Assembly (NCBI GenBank): GCA_946414025.1
Contig: CAMKMX010000012.1
Span: 1-64,000 of the forward strand
DNA length: 64,000 nucleotides
Direction of reading: 5' to 3'
Source of the DNA: an uncultured Fibrobacter sp.
GTDB lineage: Bacteria > Fibrobacterota > Fibrobacteria > Fibrobacterales > Fibrobacteraceae
Shown here: piece after piece, positions 24,560 through 33,165 of the stretch
How positions within the stretch are numbered: the stretch's first letter is position 1
Layout of the letters: every line of letters begins with the position of its first letter
Notes under the pieces: generated by a model
Databases searched by the model: none
What the model was told of the DNA's origin: nothing
The model's input: only the letters and a program-made list of their open reading frames with translations
Program-made: the position numbers and the translations under genes

Positions 24560-25599
24560 AAGTCTTTACTGAACATGTCTATTTTTAAGGGAGTCCCATA
24601 ATTAATATCTTGATTAGCTTTCTTCCCTAAGATTTCATGCAAATATTTAGGAGAAAGCCCATTTGAAGGCCGAATGCTTCTGACATTATCAAGAGAAATG
24701 AATTCTCCTTTTTTTATATCTTTTACGGCAAATAAGCTTCTTCTACACTTGTATTCTTCTATTTCAGAAGGCGTTGGTCCATAGGAGATTTCTCCTGCCA
24801 TTTTTGTAGCTTCGTTAATTTTTGAGACCATTTCTGCGAATTCTTGTGGCTCCATTGAAAACTCAGAATCGGCATTTTTGATTGCTCTTGAAAGGCAAAA
24901 ATGCTTTTCTATAACCACGGCTCCTTTCGCAACGGCAACCACATCTGCAAGATAACCCATGCTGTGATCAGACAGTCCGATTGGTACATTGGTCAGCTTG
25001 TGCATTTCGGGGATCATGTCAAGATTCAAATTGGCATAATTAGTTGGGTATTCGCTGCAACATTTCAGCAGTACAATTTTATTATTTCCTTTAGAGCGGC
25101 ACGCTTCAACAGCTTCAAGTATTTCAGATTCAGTGGCCATTCCGCAGGAAATAATCATAGGCTTTCCTTTAGAGGCGGTGTATTCAATTAGCGGAATATC
25201 TACAATTTCAAAACTCGCAATTTTATACGCTTCGCAGCCAATTGATTCAAGAAAGTCTATAGCAGTGTTATCAAAAGGAGACGATAGAAAATCTATGCCA
25301 ATCTTATCGCATTCCGCTTTTATAATCGGTTGCCATTCCCAAGGAGTAAAAGCTTCTTTATAAAGATCATAAAGATTATAATTGTCCCACAGTCCACCAT
25401 GAATTTGGAAATACTCATTTCGACAATCGATTGTAATAGTATCAGCAGTGTATGTCTGAATTTTCAAACAATCAGCACCTGCTTCTTTGGCGGCATGAAC
25501 AATTTTTAATGCGTTTTCAAGTTTCCCTGCGTGATTCGCGCTCATTTCTGCAATTGTATAGACTTGGTTGCTTGAAATTTTGTCGTATAATCTGAACAT
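24556..25599 (-). CDS. pseI: Pseudaminic acid synthase (NeuB family)
   Basis: A 347-residue NeuB-family enzyme: TIM barrel with YTIAEMSANHAGKLENALKI, LKIQTYTADT, FLSSPFDNTAIDFL, IISCGMATESEI, GLSDHSMGY and VIEKHFCL, then a C-terminal SAF (antifreeze-like) domain (about residues 290-347, RSLFAVKDIKKGE). It condenses the 2,4-diacetamido sugar with phosphoenolpyruvate. The pathway context (PseB, PseC, PseG) points to pseudaminic rather than sialic acid. Confidence 0.9.
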   Translation of the reverse strand: MFRLYDKISSNQVYTIAEMSANHAGKLENALKIVHAAKEAGADCLKIQTYTADTITIDCRNEYFQIHGGLWDNYNLYDLYKEAFTPWEWQPIIKAECDKIGIDFLSSPFDNTAIDFLESIGCEAYKIASFEIVDIPLIEYTASKGKPMIISCGMATESEILEAVEACRSKGNNKIVLLKCCSEYPTNYANLNLDMIPEMHKLTNVPIGLSDHSMGYLADVVAVAKGAVVIEKHFCLSRAIKNADSEFSMEPQEFAEMVSKINEATKMAGEISYGPTPSEIEEYKCRRSLFAVKDIKKGEFISLDNVRSIRPSNGLSPKYLHEILGKKANQDINYGTPLKIDMFSKDL

Positions 25600-25619
25600 T
25601 ATTTATTACTCAAAAAAAT

Positions 25620-26354
25620 TTAATTTTTGGTGACAATGATTAGGAAATTACTGTCAGCGTATTGCCCATTTTCAATAGTTTTTACATCCCTTTCAATTTC
25701 AATTTTTATATTTTTTCCCCATGTGGATTTAAATAGATTTTCAATATAATTTTGCTCAAAAAAGAAGAGCGTCATTCCGTTCTCTGAAAAAGCATTTCGC
25801 GACTCAGACGATTCGTTAATTGTTGCGTAAAAACCATTTTTATTGGCGCTGTTTACATATCTATAGTCGTCGGTATTTCTGACAAAAAGCAATAACTTCC
25901 CTTTTCTTTTTAACACCCGATGAAATTCTGAAATGGCGCTTTTTATGTTGTTTTCTGATAAATAATATAGTACAGCCCAGCATATTATTGCGTTAAAATA
26001 TGACTTTTTAAATGGAAGTTCCGCGATAGATCCACAAATGATGTTTGACGAGAATTTGTCATGCCCTGATAACGAAAGCATCTTTTTTGTATATTCTACA
26101 CCGGATTCAGAAAAGTCTATGCCATAGGGAATGAAGCCTTCTTCGGCGAGAAATTTTACATGACGTCCAGCTCCACAGCCCGCATCTAAAATTCGAACCT
26201 CTGAACGAGTGCTTCTATAGTTCCTGAAAACAAATTGTACAACTTCTTCTATTGGATATCTAGGCCTGAATCTTGCTTCGTTATGAAGAGAAACCCATTT
26301 TTCTTTATTGTACTTCGTACTTTTGCGAATGTCGAAAGAGATCTTTTTTCTCAT
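25620..26354 (-). CDS. SAM-dependent class I methyltransferase
   Basis: A 244-residue protein with the SAM-binding motif ILDAGCGAGRHVKFLAEEGF (about residues 57-76), then GIDFSESGVEYTKK and FNAIICWAVLYYLSE. It sits between pseI and pseF within the tight minus-strand run (20-bp gap to pseI, 4-bp overlap with pseF). It could O- or N-methylate the nonulosonic acid or a precursor; the target is not known. Confidence 0.8.
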   Translation of the reverse strand: MRKKISFDIRKSTKYNKEKWVSLHNEARFRPRYPIEEVVQFVFRNYRSTRSEVRILDAGCGAGRHVKFLAEEGFIPYGIDFSESGVEYTKKMLSLSGHDKFSSNIICGSIAELPFKKSYFNAIICWAVLYYLSENNIKSAISEFHRVLKRKGKLLLFVRNTDDYRYVNSANKNGFYATINESSESRNAFSENGMTLFFFEQNYIENLFKSTWGKNIKIEIERDVKTIENGQYADSNFLIIVTKN

Positions 26355-27061
26355 GTAAATTTCCCGTTTTTCGAATTATGAGCAAGATTGAATTTCATTT
26401 CGGCGATATTCCAATCAGAGACATTATCAATGTCTTGAACTTCTGATTCGGGAACAATTAACGGCAGTGTATTTATTCCAATTACATCGTGGTATTTGAG
26501 TAGAGAAGATGTTTTACAATAGTAAAACTGACCACAATCATGATAAATTTGCTCTAAATCCTGGCTTCTTTTTGTGGCATTTTCCGGATACATATATGTC
26601 AACGAATTGTTTTTTATGATTAACCCACGTTGGGGCGGAAAGCTGAATGTTGTTACAGGCATAATTGAATCTGCAGATGGACTATTGAACAATAGTTCTT
26701 TTGCTGCGATAAGTTTCTGTGGAGTGACGAAGGGCGCTGTTGGATAAATGCAGCATACATATGTAAAAGACTTTCCCCTTTTTTTATACTTTTCCAGAAC
26801 TTCGATTAACACGTCCTCTGTTGTGGCAAAATCATTTGAGTTTTCTTTGCTACGCATAAAGGGGACTTTTGCACCATATTTTTTTGAAATTTCGGCGATT
26901 TCCTCGTCGTCGGTAGAGACCATGACTTCGTCAAATAGTTCCGATTTTAAAGCCGCCTCTATTGAATACGCAATAATAGGTTTGCCGCAAAAATCTTTTA
27001 TATTCTTGCGGGGAATGCGTTTGCTTCCGCCTCGTGCAGTGATTATTGCAATACTATTCAT
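26351..27061 (-). CDS. pseF: Acylneuraminate / pseudaminate cytidylyltransferase
   Basis: A 236-residue CMP-sugar synthetase with the N-terminal nucleotide-binding loop IAIITARGGSKRIPRKNIKDF, then GKPIIAYSIEAAL, VMVSTDDEEIA and the end VQDIDNVSDWNIAEMKF. It activates the nonulosonic acid with CTP. It overlaps pseC by 4 bp. Confidence 0.88.
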   Translation of the reverse strand: MNSIAIITARGGSKRIPRKNIKDFCGKPIIAYSIEAALKSELFDEVMVSTDDEEIAEISKKYGAKVPFMRSKENSNDFATTEDVLIEVLEKYKKRGKSFTYVCCIYPTAPFVTPQKLIAAKELLFNSPSADSIMPVTTFSFPPQRGLIIKNNSLTYMYPENATKRSQDLEQIYHDCGQFYYCKTSSLLKYHDVIGINTLPLIVPESEVQDIDNVSDWNIAEMKFNLAHNSKNGKFT

Positions 27062-28203
27062 CCAACTACTTCCTTTACAGCCTTGATCACGTTCTCTACA
27101 TCTTCGTCGCTCAATCCAGGATAAAGCGGCAAGGACAGTTCCTGTTCATAATACTTTTCGGCAATTGGATAATCACCGTCCTTATATCCATATGTTTCTT
27201 TATAGAATGGCTGCGTTGGTACAGGAATGTAATGCACCTGTGTTCCGATGCCATTTTCCCGAAGTTCCTGCATTACCTGAGCACGAGTCTTGCTTAGTGC
27301 AGTAAAATCTATTTGTACTGCGTATAGGTGAAAACAGGAACTGACATTTTCGGGCTCTGTAGGCGTTTTAAGGAATTTCATTCCTGCAAAAGCATTGTTG
27401 TATTTCGCGACGATTTCGCGACGCCTTTTTTTGAAAAAGTCTAGTTTCTGCAACTGCGAATAACCTAGCGCTGCTTGTATATCCGTCATTCGGTAATTGA
27501 AACCAAGAGCCTGCATCTCGTAATACCAGGGGCCAGGATTCTTTGTTAGAAGATTTCCGTCTTTGGTTGTCCCGTGACTACGGAGCATCAGCAGTTTTTG
27601 GTACAGTTTTTCATCGTTGGTTGTAACAGCCCCGCCTTCGCCCGTTGTTATTGTTTTTACGGGGTGAAAACTGAATACGGTCATGTCGGAATACTTGCTG
27701 TTGCCCACATAGGAACCGTCTGCGTATTGGCTGCCAATGGCGTGTGCGGCATCTTCTATAACGCGGAGGTTGTACTTTTTAGCGATTGCGCTGATTTTTT
27801 CCATTTCACATGGTAAGCCTGCAAAATGGACGGGTATCAAAAGTTTGGTTTTGTCTGTAATGTGTTTTTCAATTTCAATGGGGTCGATATTGTAGGTAAC
27901 AGGATTGATATCTGCAAAAACAGGCTTGATTTTGTTATAGACCATGCAGTTGCTTGAGGCGAGGAAGGTATTGGGGGTCGTAATTCCTTCTGCATTATCG
28001 CCTAATTCCAACGCTGCAACAGCAATATGCAACCCTGCGGTAGCGTTACTCACGCTAACGCAATATTTTGCACCGGTAATACGACAAATTTCCTGCTCAA
28101 ATTTGGTGACAGACGGACCCTGCGTAAGATAGTCCGATTTTAGAACATCGACCACCGCCTTTATGTCGGATTCGTCTATATACTGATGCCCATAGCCAAT
28201 CAT
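27058..28203 (-). CDS. pseC: UDP-4-keto sugar aminotransferase PseC
   Basis: From ATG 28203 it encodes 381 residues; GAGG lies 5 bases before this ATG, while a GTG at 28209 would be inside that site. It is a DegT/DnrJ-type PLP enzyme with SVSNATAGLHIAVAAL, VIEDAAHAIGSQY and the lysine site FSFHPVKTITTGEGGA. It transaminates the 4-keto product of PseB. It follows pseB closely. Confidence 0.9.
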   Translation of the reverse strand: MIGYGHQYIDESDIKAVVDVLKSDYLTQGPSVTKFEQEICRITGAKYCVSVSNATAGLHIAVAALELGDNAEGITTPNTFLASSNCMVYNKIKPVFADINPVTYNIDPIEIEKHITDKTKLLIPVHFAGLPCEMEKISAIAKKYNLRVIEDAAHAIGSQYADGSYVGNSKYSDMTVFSFHPVKTITTGEGGAVTTNDEKLYQKLLMLRSHGTTKDGNLLTKNPGPWYYEMQALGFNYRMTDIQAALGYSQLQKLDFFKKRRREIVAKYNNAFAGMKFLKTPTEPENVSSCFHLYAVQIDFTALSKTRAQVMQELRENGIGTQVHYIPVPTQPFYKETYGYKDGDYPIAEKYYEQELSLPLYPGLSDEDVENVIKAVKEVVG

Positions 28204-28216
28204 CTGCACCTCGAAA

Positions 28217-29215
28217 CTAGATGTTTCCTACCTTGGTCCTGTTTTCTTCTATCCACTTCTGCAGCTGCGGAATGGTCATCCATTCTTTGTTATTGTCAGA
28301 TGTGTAACTGAATCCTTCAAGAACTCTTGTGCCGCCCTTTATCATCTTTTCAATGGGACCCCATTCGCAAATTTGCGGAAGAATCTTGAAGTGTTCCGCA
28401 TACTCATAGGTGTAGTAGGAGTCTTCGGAACTGATCATTGCTTCGTGGAGTTTTTCGCCCGGACGAATTCCGATTTCTACTTGTTCGGCATTCGGGTCGA
28501 CAGCCGTTGCGATATCGCAGATGTTCATGGAAGGAATCTTCTTGACGTAGATTTCGCCGCCTTCCATGTCCTCGAACGCATGCCACACGAGTTCGACGCC
28601 CTGTTCCAGGCTAATCATGAACCGCGTCATGCGCTTGTCCGTGATGGTAAGTTTGCCGGTCTTGGCAGTTTCCATAAAGAACGGGATTACGGAGCCACGA
28701 CTGCCCATCACGTTCCCGTAGCGGACTACGGCAAACTTTGTGGACTTGCCGCCAGAGTAGGAGTTGCCAGCAACAAAGAGTTTGTCGGAACAGAGTTTGG
28801 TTGCGCCATAAAGGTTGACCGGTTTGCATGCTTTGTCGGTAGAGAGTGCGACGAGTTTCTTGACCCCCTTGTCCAGGCAGGCATCGATAAGGTTCATTGC
28901 CCCGTGAACGTTGGTCTTGATGCACTCGAACGGGTTATATTCCGCTGTTGGGACAATCTTTGTGGCTGCTGCATGGACTACGTAGTCCACTCCATCAAGA
29001 GCACGGTACAGGCGGTCTTTGTCGCGGACATCGCCGATAAAGAACCGCACGCGTTCGTCGCCCTGGAACTTCTTTGCCATGTTCCATTGCTTCATCTCGT
29101 CGCGGGAGTAGATAATAATCTTCTTGGGATTATACTTGGCCAGCGTCATCGGGACGAACGTATTGCCGAACGAACCCGTGCCGCCAGTTATCAGAATCGT
29201 CTTGTTAGTTAACAT
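28217..29215 (-). CDS. pseB: UDP-N-acetylglucosamine 4,6-dehydratase/5-epimerase PseB
   Basis: From ATG 29215 it encodes 332 residues; the TTG at 29227 is less likely. An SDR with ILITGGTGSFGNTFV at the N-terminus, VVHAAATKIVP, LSTDKACKPVNLYGATK (YxxxK) and GEKLHEAMISSED matches the FlaA1/PseB inverting dehydratases. It starts the pathway from UDP-GlcNAc to UDP-2-acetamido-2,6-dideoxy-L-arabino-hexulose and is the first gene of the minus-strand pse operon. Confidence 0.9.
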   Translation of the reverse strand: MLTNKTILITGGTGSFGNTFVPMTLAKYNPKKIIIYSRDEMKQWNMAKKFQGDERVRFFIGDVRDKDRLYRALDGVDYVVHAAATKIVPTAEYNPFECIKTNVHGAMNLIDACLDKGVKKLVALSTDKACKPVNLYGATKLCSDKLFVAGNSYSGGKSTKFAVVRYGNVMGSRGSVIPFFMETAKTGKLTITDKRMTRFMISLEQGVELVWHAFEDMEGGEIYVKKIPSMNICDIATAVDPNAEQVEIGIRPGEKLHEAMISSEDSYYTYEYAEHFKILPQICEWGPIEKMIKGGTRVLEGFSYTSDNNKEWMTIPQLQKWIEENRTKVGNI

Positions 29216-29304
29216 GCTGTCTTCCAAAGATGGACCTTAAAAGGATTTTTACATTCAGTAATATATATTATTAATCAAAGGAATATCACTCTTTTTTTCT
29301 TTTT

Positions 29305-30042
29305 ATGCCCGCATCTAAAATGGATTACAGCATTAAGCCCGACGAAACGTGGATAATCAAGGCCATTGCCATTATGGCGATGCTTCTTCATCATTTGTTT
29401 CTTGCGGGCCCGGAATATGGGCAAGTTGCGTACGTCTTGGCCCGGGCAGGCATTTTTTGACTTCAGACGTCCACTGGAAGTCGCCTATGGCGAAAATGCC
29501 AACGTGATAAGGTCATTCATAAGCGACATGCTAGGGCAGCAAAGTTACAGTTCATACAACGTAACGTGGTGGTTCAACGGGTTGATTCTTGGGCTCTGGC
29601 TGTTCTTGGGGCATCCATTGTAATTGCAACCCCCTTGCTCTATTGGCGGGCCATTCGTGCCATTGCCAGCTTGAGTTCCTGTCGTATTGCCCCCTTCGCC
29701 ACGGTATTTATCGCGCTGGCAGTAGTGTGCCTTTGCCGCATAACGAAGCGGCGGTTCACGTTCTTGCAATACGCGGGCAAGCACTCCATGAACATGTACC
29801 TCACCCACACCTTTATTGTCGGGTATTTCTTTACGGATTTCATTTACGGATTCAAGTACCCTATCCTGATTTTCTTGGCACTGTTCACAACTAGCCTGCT
29901 GTTGTCCATCTGCATTGAATTCGTCAAGAGACGGATTGGCTTTTATAAGTTGTTAGGCAAGGTCATAGATATCATCAACAGGGTCGGCGGGTTAGTTCCA
30001 AAAAATAATCGCGAAAATGACTTGACAGAGCCACTAAATTAG
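29305..30042 (+). pseudogene. Decayed acyltransferase-3 (OafA-like) gene
   Basis: ATG 29305 opens with a family-like first helix (TWIIKAIAIMAMLLHHLFLAG) but stops at 29458-29460. A second frame (about 29441-29623) reads FFDFRRPLE...SYSSYNVTWWFNGLILGLWLFLGHPL. A third frame (about 29575-30042) carries the last membrane segments (FTFLQYAGKHSMNMYLTHTFI is the C-terminal family motif). Shifts between the three frames and a total of only about 245 codons, against about 330-370 in the family, show internal deletion plus frameshifts. It was probably an O-acetyltransferase of the adjacent surface glycan. Confidence 0.75.
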
Positions 30043-30090
30043 TGTACATTTGCACACATGTTAAAGCAAGTGGGGATATAAGTACAAAAA

Positions 30091-30119
30091 TTGACAAGAA
30101 GTCTCTTTTTTTATATATT
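30091..30119 (+). promoter_or_regulatory. Consensus promoter of the NYN-domain gene
   Basis: TTGACA at 30091-30096, 17-bp spacer, TATATT at 30114-30119. It is one of several identical-type promoters in this accessory region. Confidence 0.85.
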
Positions 30120-30132
30120 AATGGTAGCATCG

Positions 30133-30179
30133 CCCTGATTTCTTTCAGGGACTAGCCGCCTACGGGCGGCATTTTTTTT
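30133..30179 (+). promoter_or_regulatory. Leader with two hairpins, the second terminator-like (possible attenuator)
   Basis: Between the promoter and ATG 30189 lie CCCTGA/TCAGGG (30133-30138, 30145-30150) and GCCGCC/GGCGGC (30155-30160, 30165-30170), the latter followed by eight T at 30172-30179. The second hairpin has the form of an intrinsic terminator placed upstream of the start codon, with GAGGGG just after it. It could reduce or regulate expression of the gene. Confidence 0.6.
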
Positions 30180-30188
30180 GAGGGGTAC

Positions 30189-30878
30189 ATGTCAAAGGTC
30201 GCATTCTATATAGACGGTTTCAACTTTTATTTCGGCATCAAAAGGTCATTTGAAGCGACCAACGGTTCCCGTTGGGGGTGTGCCTACTGGATTGATGTCG
30301 TTAGATTTTGCGAAAGTTTCCTTTCCGAAGGGCAAGAACTTGTAAAAGTAGTCTATTTTACCGCATCGCCGCTTGACCCTGACAAGAGCAGCCGTCAAAG
30401 TGCCTTTTTGAACGCGAATAAAGAATTGAATGGCGACAGGTTTGAAATCGTTCGCGGGAAATACATGACAAAAACGATTGTGTGCCCACATTGCAAGTTT
30501 GCAATTCCTAGGCCCGAAGAAAAAAAGACCGATGTAAACATATCCGTCCGGATGATTGGAGATTGTGTACAGGAAAAAGTTGATTCCGTTTGTCTGATAA
30601 GCGCCGATACCGACCTAATCCCGCCATTGGAGTTCATTCTAAAAAACTTCCAAAACATTAAGGTGAAAGTATATTTCCCCCCTTCGAACTCTAGCCGTGA
30701 CATCAAGAATTTTGGCTTTTCAAACGGCATGAAGGTTAAAGAATTGGTCAACAACATTGACCGTTTTTACAGAGCGAAGATGCCCGATGTAGTTGGACAA
30801 TACACCATTCCTAGTGAATGGAAAAGAAAACACGCCGGTGCAGAAATCTACTTTAAGAAAAACAAGCCGTTAATATGA
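30189..30878 (+). CDS. NYN-domain (DUF88/LabA-like) putative nuclease
   Basis: A 229-residue protein of the PIN-like NYN group. Acidic active-site residues appear in AFYIDGFNFYFGI (Asp9), KKTDVNISVRM and LISADTDLIPPLE. A CPHC pair (about residues 98-101) may be half of a metal site. NYN proteins are predicted ribonucleases and are common in accessory and defence islands. It has its own promoter and an attenuator-like leader; the next gene is convergent. Confidence 0.8.
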   Translation: MSKVAFYIDGFNFYFGIKRSFEATNGSRWGCAYWIDVVRFCESFLSEGQELVKVVYFTASPLDPDKSSRQSAFLNANKELNGDRFEIVRGKYMTKTIVCPHCKFAIPRPEEKKTDVNISVRMIGDCVQEKVDSVCLISADTDLIPPLEFILKNFQNIKVKVYFPPSNSSRDIKNFGFSNGMKVKELVNNIDRFYRAKMPDVVGQYTIPSEWKRKHAGAEIYFKKNKPLI

Positions 30879-30886
30879 CAATCCGC

Positions 30887-31225
30887 TCATTCCCAAAAGA
30901 ACACGACAACGCCCGCTAAGATAAGCGCGATTGCTGCGACTTTCCGCAGGTTGATTTTTTCCTTGAAACAGACGAATGCCAGAGCCGGCACGAAAAGGTA
31001 GCTGGCCGCCTCGATGGTGCCGAGTTCCTTGAGCAGCACGCCCTGGCTCAGCACATACACGTTCGATACCAGCGAGAAAACCATCAGCGAGTACCCAACC
31101 ATAACCCACGGGTTCAGGTATTCCTTGATGAATGATTTGTGCGGCGTGATGGCAGCCTTCTTCAGGAGCATCTGGGCCACCGCTGCGACAAAGACGTTGA
31201 ATAGTGCAAGCGCGTAGAACATCAT
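30887..31225 (-). CDS. Small SMR/EamA-type transporter, second partner of a pair
   Basis: From ATG 31225 it encodes 112 residues with four membrane segments (MMFYALALFNVFVAAVAQML..., WVMVGYSLMVFSLVSNVYVL, YLFVPALAFVCF, AAIALILAGVVVFFWE). It is intact. The upstream partner gene (31222-31439) is decayed and overlaps its start. In SMR pairs both subunits are usually needed, so this one may no longer work. The C-terminus faces the NYN gene with 8 bp between the stops. Confidence 0.7.
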   Translation of the reverse strand: MMFYALALFNVFVAAVAQMLLKKAAITPHKSFIKEYLNPWVMVGYSLMVFSLVSNVYVLSQGVLLKELGTIEAASYLFVPALAFVCFKEKINLRKVAAIALILAGVVVFFWE

Positions 31226-31439
31226 GGCCTCGCGTACAGCGTAATGCCGCAGATGATGATTGCCGCCCCGACCATGTTCGTCGTGGTGATGGCCTCGCCA
31301 AACACAAAGTGCGCAAGCAGTAGCCCGAACACCACGCCCGTGGTCATTCCCGCTGCGACGCAAGCTTCGAGAACACTCCCGACGAGGTGTAAATGAAGAA
31401 CGTGCCGACCAGGGCGATGTATTTAAGGATGGTGAGCAT
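31222..31439 (-). pseudogene. Decayed SMR-type partner gene (copy A)
   Basis: ATG 31439 opens MLTILKYIALVGTFFIYTSS, GVFSKLASQRE and then hits a stop. The C-terminal part continues in another frame (TTGVVFGLLLAHFVFGEAIT, TNMVGAAIIICGITLYARP) to the stop at 31222-31224. A central piece of about 40-50 codons is missing and the frame is shifted. The same damage is seen in the second copy at 34020-34208. Confidence 0.75.
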
Positions 31440-31456
31440 CTATCGGGGAATATAGA
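31251..31456 (+). repeat. ~206-bp direct repeat A flanking the RhuM/AbiE island
   Basis: Matches 34020-34225 at a constant offset of 2769 bp. I count about six mismatches and no gaps. It consists of the decayed SMR gene plus its upstream bases. The sequence between the copies contains the RhuM-like and AbiE-type genes. Confidence 0.9.
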
Positions 31457-31492
31457 ATTGTTATTAGAGGCAAATTTTTTTCATTTCAGGTA

Positions 31493-31521
31493 TTGACAAT
31501 CGCCATCGATGGATTTATATT
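31493..31521 (+). promoter_or_regulatory. Consensus promoter of the RhuM-like gene
   Basis: TTGACA at 31493-31498, 17 bp, TATATT at 31516-31521. The leader of about 70 bases holds a hairpin, CCCCGCC (31557-31563) / GGCGGGG (31578-31584), directly against the ribosome-binding site AAGGAG (31585-31590). The same arrangement recurs at 34307-34416. Confidence 0.85.
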
Positions 31522-31596
31522 TCATGGTGCTCAAATGAGTAGAAAAACCGTTTTTGCCCCGCCTTTTCAGGCATGTAGGCGGGGAAGGAGTGAAAG

Positions 31597-32487
31597 ATGA
31601 ATGAAAAAGAGCTGATGCCGGCTGCCGAGAAGAACGAGATTATCGTTTATCAGCCGGAGGGCGGGGAGTTCCACATCGAGGTCCGGGTCGAAAACAAAAC
31701 CGTCTGGCTCACGCAGGCGCAGATGGCGGAGTTGTTTGGCACGTCACGAACAAATATCGTTGAACACATTGGCCATATCTACGAAGAAAACGAGTTAGAC
31801 CTGGAGTCAACCTGTCGGAAATTCCGACAAGTTCAAATAGAAGGTTCTCGAAGGGTCAATCGTCAGATTCCGTTCTACAATTTGGACATGATTCTGTCAC
31901 TCGGTTATCGGGTCAAATCTGCCGTAGCGACAAAATTCCGCCGCTGGGCTAATCAAGTTTTGAAAGAGCACCTGCTCCGAGGTTGCAGCGTCAATCAAAG
32001 ACTCGTTTCACACGAAAACAGATTGGAAAACCTTGATTCCCGGGTCATTTACCTCGAAAAGCAGGTGGATTTTTTCGTAAAAGCGAACCTACCGCCAAGC
32101 GAGGGTTTGCTGCCCGCGCATTCGCAGTGGAGCGGTTACGAGTTTGCCGTGCAGCTGGTGCGGTCCGCAAAAAAGGAACTCATTATCATTGATCCGTATG
32201 CCAACGACATGGTGTTATCCCTTATGGCAAAGCGCGCCGAAGGGGTGAATGCGACCATCTATTCTGCCAGGATTACCCATGCCATGAGGGAAGAAGAGGC
32301 CCGCTTGAATAGGCAATTCCCGAAGGTTCATCTGGAGAATATGCGCGAGGTCCACGACCGTTTTGTAATCGTCGACGATGTAGTTTATCACGTGGGAGCG
32401 TCGTTCAAGGATTTGGGAAATCAAATGACCGCGTTCTCGGTGTTGAACTTTGTCTCTAAGGAACAGGTGCTTGCGATGGTGAAGTGA
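31597..32487 (+). CDS. RhuM-family DNA-binding protein with PLD-like C-terminal domain
   Basis: A 296-residue protein. Residues about 15-130 match the RhuM family (VWLTQAQMAELFGTSRTNIVEHI, a helix-turn-helix, then IPFYNLDMILSLGYRV and FRRWANQVLKEHLLRG). A coiled-coil-like stretch (about 140-160) leads to a C-terminal domain with LIIIDPYANDMVLSLM and VHDRFVIVDDVVYHVGASFKDLG, phospholipase-D-like in pattern with one HxxF/D motif. RhuM-type proteins are frequent in genomic islands; the role is not established. ATG 31597 is fixed by AAGGAG 6 bases upstream. Confidence 0.8.
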   Translation: MNEKELMPAAEKNEIIVYQPEGGEFHIEVRVENKTVWLTQAQMAELFGTSRTNIVEHIGHIYEENELDLESTCRKFRQVQIEGSRRVNRQIPFYNLDMILSLGYRVKSAVATKFRRWANQVLKEHLLRGCSVNQRLVSHENRLENLDSRVIYLEKQVDFFVKANLPPSEGLLPAHSQWSGYEFAVQLVRSAKKELIIIDPYANDMVLSLMAKRAEGVNATIYSARITHAMREEEARLNRQFPKVHLENMREVHDRFVIVDDVVYHVGASFKDLGNQMTAFSVLNFVSKEQVLAMVK

Positions 32488-32526
32488 TTGCCTGCAGGAA
32501 GGGAAACGATGATAGGATGGAATATG

Positions 32527-32555
32527 TTGACAAAAATACTAATATCTTGTATATT
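32527..32555 (+). promoter_or_regulatory. Consensus promoter of the AbiE-type operon, apparently leaderless
   Basis: TTGACA at 32527-32532, 17 bp, TATATT at 32550-32555. ATG 32563 lies 7 bases after the -10 box, at the expected transcription start. No ribosome-binding site precedes it. Confidence 0.8.
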
Positions 32556-32562
32556 TGTTAGT

Positions 32563-33165
32563 ATGATTGTCAATTATAAAGAGAAAATACTGATGGACCT
32601 TCTCTCGGAAAAGGGAGGGCGGATTACAGCGAAAGAGGCTTCTCTTGCGGGTATTCACAGGATGTTCCTGAAACAGCTTTCCGATGCCAGGAAAATCGTA
32701 AGGGTTGCGCGAGGAGTGTATCAGTTGGAAACGGCACAAGAGGACGAACTCCTGAATTTGCAGCATCGTTGCCCGACGGGCGTATTCTCGTGCGAAACGG
32801 CTTTGTTCTTGCATTCTCTGATAGAACGCGCGCCGTTTATGTGGACCATGACGTTTAAGGGGTTCTACCATTCGCCCACTCTAGCAGAAAATGGAATTGT
32901 AGTAAAGCATTCATCGAAGAATCTTTATCCGCTTGAAATCGTAGAGGTCAAAACGCCCTTAGGTAACGTTGTGCGCACCTATTCTGCCGAAAGAACCTTG
33001 TGCGAAATCATGACGGCCAAAGTTGCGGCCGATATCCAGACAATAACCTATGCGATTAAAACGTACGTCGGCCGTAAAGAAAAGAATATTCCGAAACTGA
33101 TGCAACTTGCAAAGACTTTTCATGTAGAAAAAAAACTCAGAGCGTATTTAGAGGTGCTGCTGTGA
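32563..33165 (+). CDS. AbiEi-type antitoxin / transcriptional regulator
   Basis: From ATG 32563 it encodes 200 residues. The N-terminal winged helix (MDLLSEKGGRITAKEASLAGIHR, FLKQLSDARKIVRVARGVYQL) is followed by the antitoxin C-terminal domain (GVFSCETALFLHSLIER, TYSAERTLCEIM, AIKTYVGRK). In type IV TA systems it represses its own promoter and counteracts AbiEii. The alternative start is ATG 32593. Its stop overlaps the GTG of the toxin gene. The decayed relative at 1533-2127 is a similar antitoxin. Confidence 0.85.
   Translation: MIVNYKEKILMDLLSEKGGRITAKEASLAGIHRMFLKQLSDARKIVRVARGVYQLETAQEDELLNLQHRCPTGVFSCETALFLHSLIERAPFMWTMTFKGFYHSPTLAENGIVVKHSSKNLYPLEIVEVKTPLGNVVRTYSAERTLCEIMTAKVAADIQTITYAIKTYVGRKEKNIPKLMQLAKTFHVEKKLRAYLEVLL

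Noticed and set aside
29305..30042. Acyltransferase-3 as an intact gene with programmed frameshifting
   Set aside because: At least two shifts and clear loss of internal sequence make decay the simpler reading.
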